From the NCBI GenBank assembly GCA_965554225.1, contig CBEVZC010000034.1, positions 1 to 25,462 on the forward strand: a DNA stretch of 25,462 nucleotides, in the 5' to 3' direction. This document shows positions 11,301 to 17,700 of the stretch, one piece after another. Positions within the stretch are counted from its first letter, which is position 1, and every line of letters starts with the position of its first letter. The position numbers and the translations under genes were made by a program. The stretch comes from BMS3ABIN04 sp965554225 (GTDB lineage: Bacteria > Bacteroidota > Ignavibacteria > Ignavibacteriales > Melioribacteraceae). Below the pieces are notes generated by a model. That model searched no databases. It was given only the letters and a program-made list of their open reading frames with translations, and was not told the origin of the DNA.

Positions 11301-11724
11301 TTAAGCCTGCATATTCAAAAGCTTCCCATACAACTTCGAGAAGTAATCTCTGTTGTGGGTCCATTCCCGCCGCCTCACGAGGAGAAATACCAAAGAATTG
11401 TGGATCAAATTTATCAACGTCTTCCAAGAATCCACCGTAACGGGTTGTCATTTTTCCTTTTTCGCCGGCTTCGGGAGAATAGAATTTATCAACATCCCAT
11501 CTTCCTTTGGGTACTTCAGTAATTGCATCGATACCGTTTTTTAACAAATCCCAATACTTATCTACTCCATTAGCCTTGGGAAATTTACAACCCATTCCAA
11601 TTACTGCAATTGGTTCCCTCTTTTCATTTTGAAGTTTCTCGAGCTTTTTACGCATTTCTTCAACTGCAAAAAGCGCTCTTTTTAACGGGGATAATTTTTC
11701 AATCCTTTTGTTTGAATCACTCAT
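5335..11724 (-). CDS. Hybrid PKS-NRPS KS-AT-ACP-C-A-PCP, predicted tyrosine-activating (2129 aa)
   Basis: A PKS module without reductive domains is fused to an NRPS module. Order: N-terminal docking coil (LSPLKRALFAVEEMRKKLE, about 11-29); KS about 38-457 (C207, H342, H381); AT about 563-855 (S655 in GHSVGEY, H758 in HAFHS, malonyl type); ACP S991 in GLDSILAM; condensation about 1050-1480 with HHIVVDMW (H1178, H1179, D1183); adenylation about 1515-2005 with TSGSTGNPKG and NAYGPTE; PCP S2055 in GGHSLN. The A-domain aligns without gaps to GrsA across the pocket. Residues D1713, A1714, S1717, T1756, V1777, A1779, A1800, V1808, C1809 and K1999 give DASTVAAVCK, recalled as a Tyr code. The C-terminal tail is basic and Met/Arg-rich, a common NRPS-to-PKS exit tail. 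With no KR, the inserted C2 unit should stay a beta-ketone before amide formation with tyrosine. An AGGA Shine-Dalgarno overlaps the previous gene's stop, 8 bp before this ATG. Confidence 0.95.
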   Translation of the reverse strand: MSDSNKRIEKLSPLKRALFAVEEMRKKLEKLQNEKREPIAVIGMGCKFPKANGVDKYWDLLKNGIDAITEVPKGRWDVDKFYSPEAGEKGKMTTRYGGFLEDVDKFDPQFFGISPREAAGMDPQQRLLLEVVWEAFEYAGLKPSSLRNTKTGVFIGISNNDYTKLQNGKFKNIDAYSGSGNAFSISANRISYLLDLRGPSVALDTACSSSLVTIHMAIQSLRNKESDLAVAGGVNLILSPELTITFSQAHMMSPSGHCKTFSADADGYVRGEGCGVVILKRLSDALANNDNILAFIKGSAVNQDGKSNGLTAPNSFAQKNVILNALENANLNPEDIQYVETHGTGTILGDPIEVQALGMVMEKRGKENPCYLGSVKTNIGHLESASGIAGFIKTVLALKNQTIPKNLNFNQINPHIPINELPFEIPTEPTNWVTNGNKRRAGVSSFGFGGTNAHIVLEEYQKSDEDSIQNISDRDYHLLTMSAKSHDSLINLVNDYKVFLTKSPEVNLGDFCFTANCHKEHFEERVGLVADSVENLSEQLGDFLSTPDNYIQTVKKMKNEKIAFLFTGQGSQYFGMGKVLYNTSPTFKKYMNKCNDILLPMINDSILDVLFNDETKADLINKTAYTQPALFAIEYALSKLWMSWGIKPDYVIGHSVGEYTAATIAGLFSLEDGLKLIAKRGQLMQALPQEGDMAVIFKNFDFVNTQIEEYGNYLSIAGVNGPENTVVSGKRVSLNKLLEKLDKQNIDYRKLTVSHAFHSPLMEPILDEFEATANTVEYHQPNIPIVSNVTGEIIDDSAKLNAKYWKNHIRKPVLFEPGIKKLAEIGCKIFLEVGPNPTLIGMAKRFLIDQKFIWISSLKKKMNDWESLLSSISEVYSNGIKFNFWAFDSDYTRRFINIPTYSFLKERYWFEQETNYLEDYTVSQKEPEKVVIEKGSWNEIVEKLKNDLDGSKIDKKVVLNNFIKMQIAKVLKLSETRIKLNQSITNFGLDSILAMELRAKLFDAINIELPIAKLIEGPSIEELSEYLITQIESSDKNKIPPIKLNKLETGQFPLSYGQKAMWFQHKMAPDSIFNPAYAVKVRAKLNVEKLNNIFDTVIKKHPQLRTTFTFNNNEPVQIIHSSALEYFSEVNVMDLNDDEIKQRLENEANKQFDLEKGPLFKVFVFHTYDSTIILMVSHHIVVDMWSQAIIVNEVDKLYSPGANGFSLSEERAKYSDFVLWQKDILQSKIGSELFDYWKNELSGELPVLDLPIDKQRPKVQTFNGATKTVLLDKELSQQLVKLSKDNGTTLFVTLLSAFKILLNKYTGQKDIIVGTPTTGRSSTDIENTVGYFVNPVAIRSKINEEETFLTYSKRLQTKVLGAIKHQDYPVNLLVEKLQPSRDTSRTPLFQAMFVYQKAQLLADEGLSEFSLGQEGSSLILGELPLESITLDDKKAPFEITLMMTQTKNGLGASITYNTDLFYDISIDKMLDRLKMVLHNIVEHPKSKILNIQILNKIELDRIINNWNDTYVPRLNYKNIIEWFYKQVEISPDNRAVVFNNQSISFKELNDQSNRLANYLLRKGLKPDQLIGICIERSIEMITSVLAVLKAGAAYVPIDCNYPSKRINYIISSAKISTIITMHRLSERFSDDGTNNIYLDNESEEILKEDVENVYTNILPENLAYAIYTSGSTGNPKGVLITHEGLMNLVYAQIQRFKISKTSKILQFASFSFDASVSEIFTSLLSGGELHLIRNEELLSGITILNKIKNEKITNCTLPPSVLKVLSKDELPSLEVVVSAGEACSKEIILNWANGRKFINAYGPTESTVCAACHEVKTIPNSNIIPIGKPIDNIKIYILDNHLRPVPIGLQGELYIGGIGLARGYQNRPDLTAERFIPNPFSNSEGQRMYKSGDLAKYLPDGKIVFLGRIDNQVKFRGFRIELEEIEAHLNEHPNIQHSLVLARKAKNGEQKLVAYYVTTKMTNGQDLALKKFLHKYLPDFMVPSTFIKLDKFPLTPNNKIDRKALPEFQVPQTAGSIFIKPQSGIEKQIAGIWKDILAVDKVGLNDNFFELGGHSLNVIQVQTKVKENFDKEISIVDLFKYPTVKSFADYLMNGNSVAEAFEEKLKRSNMQRGNIAMQRERMKMRGKTK

Positions 11725-11732
11725 TGTTTTTC

Positions 11733-14700
11733 CTATAAGTTATCAATCGAATCATCTAATTTTTTAAGTAAAAGTGCTTCCGCTTCTTCATCCGACAAAT
11801 TTTCTATTTCTTCAAGAGTTGAGTTTTCCTCTTCGTTTCCAGATATTTCTTCTTTATTTTCTTCTTGATCATTTAACTTTAAGATATCTTTTAAGATGTA
11901 ATCACTTATTGCATCAATTGAAGGATAATTAAATACCAGCGTAGCCGGTAAGTTCTTCCCAATCGCATTGTCTATTGAGTTTTTAAGTTCTATCGCCATT
12001 AAGGAATCAAGTCCCATCTCACTTAAATGGTTTTCAGTATCCAATTCATAAGTTTGCTCTAAACCCAATACTCGAATTGTTTGTTTGGTAAGAAAATCAA
12101 TAACTAATTTCTTCCTTTCATTCGTTTTGGTTTGTCCTAACTCTTCTAAAAATTTAGACTCTGATTTTTCACTCTCTTTGATAATACTAGTCTGCCCTGT
12201 AATAAAAGATGAAAGGAAAGGCGGCATACCGGCTTTGCCTATGTTGGATACGAGAATATCCCAATCAATATTAAAAATGCTGACATGCATAGGATTCTCA
12301 CTCAAAACAACATCCAAAAAATGCCGACCAACTTTCTCTGTCATCTTAGAAAATCCAAATATCTCTTTCGAACCCTTACTTAATGTTGAAGCCATTCCCA
12401 TTGAGTCCCAGGGGCCCCAACTAATACTAATAGCATTAATATTATGTCTTCTTTGATAACGAGCAAAACCATCTAAGAATGCATTAGCCATCGAGTAATT
12501 TGATTGGCCGGCTGAGCCCAGCACAGAGGCAATTGATGAGAAATAAATTATAAAATCTAATTCCTTTTCTTTCGATACAATATTATTTAAAACTATACTT
12601 CCATTTATCTTGGGAACAAAAACCTTTTTATAATTTTTCCATTCTTGATTAAGTATTATTCCGTCATCTAAAACACCGGCAGCATGAATCACTCCGCCTA
12701 TATTTTTTGCAGCGGAATTCTTCATCGCAGTGTTTAATTTTATCTCAAAAGCTCCGGCATCGCTGATATCATTGATAATCCGTTTTATAGTTACATTATC
12801 ATTTTCTAATTTTTTAAGCTCTTCATTGGCTGCTTCACTTGGCTTATGTCTGCCTGTTAGCAAAATAAATTTTGCACCCTTGGAAACTAACCACTTTGTT
12901 ACAACAATCCCCAAAGCACCGAATCCGCCGGTTACTAAATAAAATACATCAGGTTTAATCTGAATTTCTTTACTAAGCTCCTCCTCCAATCCGGAAACTT
13001 TAATAACAATTTTACCAATATGTTTTGTTTGTGCCATAAAACGGAAAGCTGATACGGCTTCTTGAATCGGGAAAACTTTTTTTGAAAGAGGAAGTAATTT
13101 TCCTTTTTCAAATAATGGAATAATTTTACCAAATAAGTCTTCAATCACTTCAGGATTATTCTTGGAAATATCGTCTAAGGCAATAACAAAATAATTTATA
13201 TCACTCCTATATTTAACTACATCTTCTTTCGTCCAGATTCCTACTTTACCTATTTCAATAAATCTCCCGTTCTTTTCCAAGACCGACAATCCCTTTTCGA
13301 TGTATTCTCCGGCTAACGAATTTAGAACAATATTAACACCTGCTCCATTTGTAACTTTCATTATCTCATCAGCAAAATCAAGTGAACGAGAATTCATTAC
13401 ATGTTTTATTCCAAGCCCTTTTAGGAAATTTCTTTTTTCGTCACTGCCGGCAGTAGCATATATTTCTGCGTCCATCATTTTACAAATTTGAATAGCTGCC
13501 TGTCCAACGCCGCCGGAAGCCGCATGGATTAGGACTTTATCGCCTTTTCTAATTTTTGCAAGCTCAACAAGTCCGTAATAAGTCGTTAAAAATGTTATCG
13601 GAATAGTAGCTGCTTCCTCAAATGTTAAATTTCGGGGTATTTTACCAAGTAAGTTTTCTTTTGTAACAGTAAAGTCACTAAAACTACCCGGAGCTATTCC
13701 GAAAACACGATCTCCAATTTTGTAGTCTGTAACATTGCTTCCAACTGTCGTAACAATTCCAGCACATTCACCGCCTAGTTCGCCGGCATCACCGGGATAA
13801 AGATTTAGAGCATTCATTACATCTCTGAAATTGAGTCCGGCAGCAACTACTTTAACTTCTACTTCATTATCGTTTACATGTCTAATTTTACTTTCTTTAA
13901 GTATAATTTTTTCAAGAATACCTTTTTGAGTGATTGTCAAACTTCTGTTAATTTTATTTTTACTCTTAATGTTTTCAATACCTTCATAACCCAAGTTTTC
14001 CAATCGAGCGAGAAATCTTTCACCGTTTTTATAAGCGACTCTATTTTCCTTTGTATTTGCTATAATTTCAGAAACAACTTTCCCGAAGTACGAATCATTT
14101 GTATTTTTTTCCAAATCAAGCAAAGAAACATTATACTCCGGATATTCCAGCATCATTGTTGCTGCATAACCCCAGACAGAATACTGTACCGGATCAATCA
14201 AACCGGTATGGCCAATGTCCAAAGCATTAGAAGTAATGAACCAAATTCTCGGTAATGAAGTAAACCCGTTCCGGAGGAATCCTTTCGAAGTATTTAGAAT
14301 AAATTCTGCAATATTATTCTCATATCCAACGGATGATTCATCAGGTTTAAAATTATACCCGTCAGATGTGACAATAATAATTCCTTTACAGTTTTCGCCA
14401 AGTTCTCGGGTTATATTTTCGTGCAGTTCTTGAAAATTATCATTGTTATTTGGATTTAAGACATAGTTAACTCTATCGATTTTATTAAAGTTCTTACCTG
14501 CCGATACACTTACAGCATTTATATTTCTTATTTTAAATTTTTTGATTAACTCATTATTAATATCACCTTCTTGACTTAAAACTAAATACCAAGCATCACT
14601 GTCTAATTCTTTATTATTAAACATTACATCTTCCGATTTTCGCCAAGCGATTTTATAAAACCAATCATCAGGTTTAGGGTGAAATTCAAAAGGTAAGGAT

Positions 14701-17700
14701 TCTCTTTTAACTTTTAAAAGCTTTAAATTCTCTATATAACCAATTAACTCATTCGACTCGTCAAAAAGTTTAGTATTTATAATTGCTAAATTTTGCTCAT
14801 TGGACTTTTTATTAATTCGGACATGGCTGTAGATAGTACTCCCGGCATGCTTGCTCAAACTGTAAGAATCTAATCCTATCGGCAAATATATGGAGGAACC
14901 GTCTATCACTTCGTTATCTTCAAGTAATGTACCTGATATTTGGATAGCAGAATCGAGCATTGCCGGATGTATATTATAATTTTCCTCACCAGAATTATCT
15001 AAAACTATCTTCCCAAAAGCTTCTTTGTCATTAGCCCAAAGTTCCTTAACTCCTTGGAAAATATTATAATAACCTAAGCCTGATTTTTTAAGAGAACTAT
15101 AAAAGTTTTTTATATCTTCGGGCTTTCCAAATCTTGATCGCAATTCTTTTAAGTCCGTTGCTTCACTTTTAAAATCAAACTTTAAACTGATCGTGCCTTC
15201 AGCATGCAGTTTCCAGTTATTCCTTTCTTCGCCATTTAAATCAATGCTATAGATTTCAAATTTACTTTTGCTATTTAGTTCTTCACCAAATATTATCTGT
15301 ACTTTCCTTTTTACTCCGCCGGTGAAAGGCATAATTTCTAAAATATTCAGATTTTCAATTTTAATATTGTTAGTATTAAATGCATTCATTCCCGCCGACA
15401 AAATTAACTCCAAGTAAGCCGTTGCCGGTAAAACAGGTACATCATAAATTTTATGGAATCTCATCCAGTCAATAGTTTCTAAATCAATTATACTTTCATA
15501 AATAGTTTTCTTTACTGCCGGAGATGTAATTTTTCTCTGAACCAATGCATTAAGAAACAATTCTCCATTTTGAGGAATTAGTTGCTTTTGTTTTGTTATG
15601 GTTTGTAAATCATTATCAATCCAATATCTTGATCTTTGAAATGGATAAGTTGGTAATACTAATTTTCTGCCATTCGAAAATTTATGGAAACTATCCCAAT
15701 CAATTTTATATCCATTCACATAAAGTTGAGCAAGTGAAGATAGAATCGTTTCCCAATTTCCTCTATCTTTTTTAATTGAAGGCAGCCACAAAGCATTATA
15801 ATTATGTAATGCAGCTATTGTCATTGTTAAAAGCAATGGATTAGGACCAATCTCAATAAACGCTTTAACACCAAAATTCTTTAAAGTCAAAATACCATCA
15901 TAAAAATTTACCGTCTCTCTAATATGATCGCGCCAGTATTTTGCATCTTGTAAATTATTATCAGCTATAAACTCCCCGTCTCTGTTTGAGATCAAGGGAA
16001 TAGTTGGTAACTTAAATTCAATATTTTTTATATCTTTTTCAAAACTGTCTAAGATTGGTTCCATCAAATGAGAATGAAATGCATGAGATGTTTTTAGTTG
16101 CTTGGTCTTAATTCCGTTTTGCTCTACAAGCATTACGAATTCATCAATCGCACTGCTAAGTCCCGAAACAACTATGTTTTGGGGTCCATTAACCACCGAG
16201 ATAGAGATAACATCTTCATATTCTCTAAGTAACGGACGTATACCTTCAGGTGAAGAATAAATTACTACCATTTTCCCATTTCGAGGTAAGCTCTGCATAT
16301 AATTAGCACGAGTAACTACTAATTTTAGCGCATCCTCTAACGTTAAAACCCCGGTGTAACAAGCTGCCGTTATTTCACCAATGCTATGCCCGATAACAGC
16401 ATCCGGTCTAATTCCCCAAGATTCCCATAATTTTGCAAGTGCATATTCAATAGTAAAAAGTAAAGGTTGAGTATACTGCGTTTGATGCACATCATCAGGA
16501 TTCGTTTGTTCGTTAAAAAGCAGCTCTACTATTGAAAAACTATTATTATTTCGGACTATATCATTACACTTATCAACTATTTCTTTAAATATTGGCTGAG
16601 TATTGTAAAGCTGTTTACCCATTCCAAAATATTGGGAACCTTGTCCGGTAAATAGGAAAGCAATTTTACCTTTTACTTTTTCTATATTTGATTTGAAAAC
16701 TTTTGCAGCGCTCTTTCCATTTAAGGCAGCTATTAATTTTTCTTTCAGTTCCTTATTATTTTTAACAAGTAACGCAATACGATTACCAAAATGTTTACGA
16801 CCGGTATTTATAGAGAAAGAAATATCATGAAGTAATTTTGTATCATTGTTATCTAAGTACTTTACATATTCACGTAATAAATCACTTAGTGCAGTTTTAT
16901 TTTTAGCAGAAATAGCAATTATATAATTTTGTATTTCCGTTCTATTTTTTGGGAGAGCTAACTCTGGAGCTTCTTCTAAAACGATATGAGCATTAGTCCC
17001 CCCGAATCCGAAGGAACTTACACCGGCTAATCGTTTGCCTTTATTCTTCTCCCAATATTTTGTTTCATTAACAAACTCAATCTGACCTTCATTTAGTGAA
17101 ATATTTGGATTAACTTTTTTAAAATTTATATTAGCCGGAATTGTTTTATGTTTGAGTGCTAAAATTGTTTTAATAATTCCGGCTATTCCAGATGCTGACT
17201 CTGAATGCCCGATATTAGATTTCACAGAACCAATTCTTACCGGTTTATCTTTGGGTCTATTTTTCATTACCTCGAGAATAGCGCTTACCTCAATTGGGTC
17301 GCCTAAAATTGTACCGGTGCCATGTGCTTCTATAAAATCGATATCATTTGAATCGACCTTTGCATTATTCAAAGCTTCAAGAATTACCGCTTCCTGAGCT
17401 TTTTTATTTGGAGCAGTTAACCCGTTACTTTTTCCGTCTTGATTAACGGCAGAACCTTTGATTACAGCTATAATATTGTCATTAGCTGCAATTGCTTCCG
17501 AAAGTCTTTTTAATATTATTATCCCGCATCCTTCACTTCTAATATAACCGTTAGCGCTTTCATCAAACGAATTACAAGAACCTGTAGGCGACATCATATG
17601 CGCCTGTGAAAAAGCAATATTTAAATCCGGAGTTAAAATTAAATTAACACCTCCTGCAATTGCCAAATTACTTTCATTATTTTTTAGACTATTACAAGCT

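Noticed and set aside
12085..14433. Several plus-strand open frames of 60-125 codons opposite the FAAL-PKS gene
   Set aside because: They lie antisense to strongly conserved ER, KR and ACP domains, show no family motifs, and are the expected shadows of long coding DNA.
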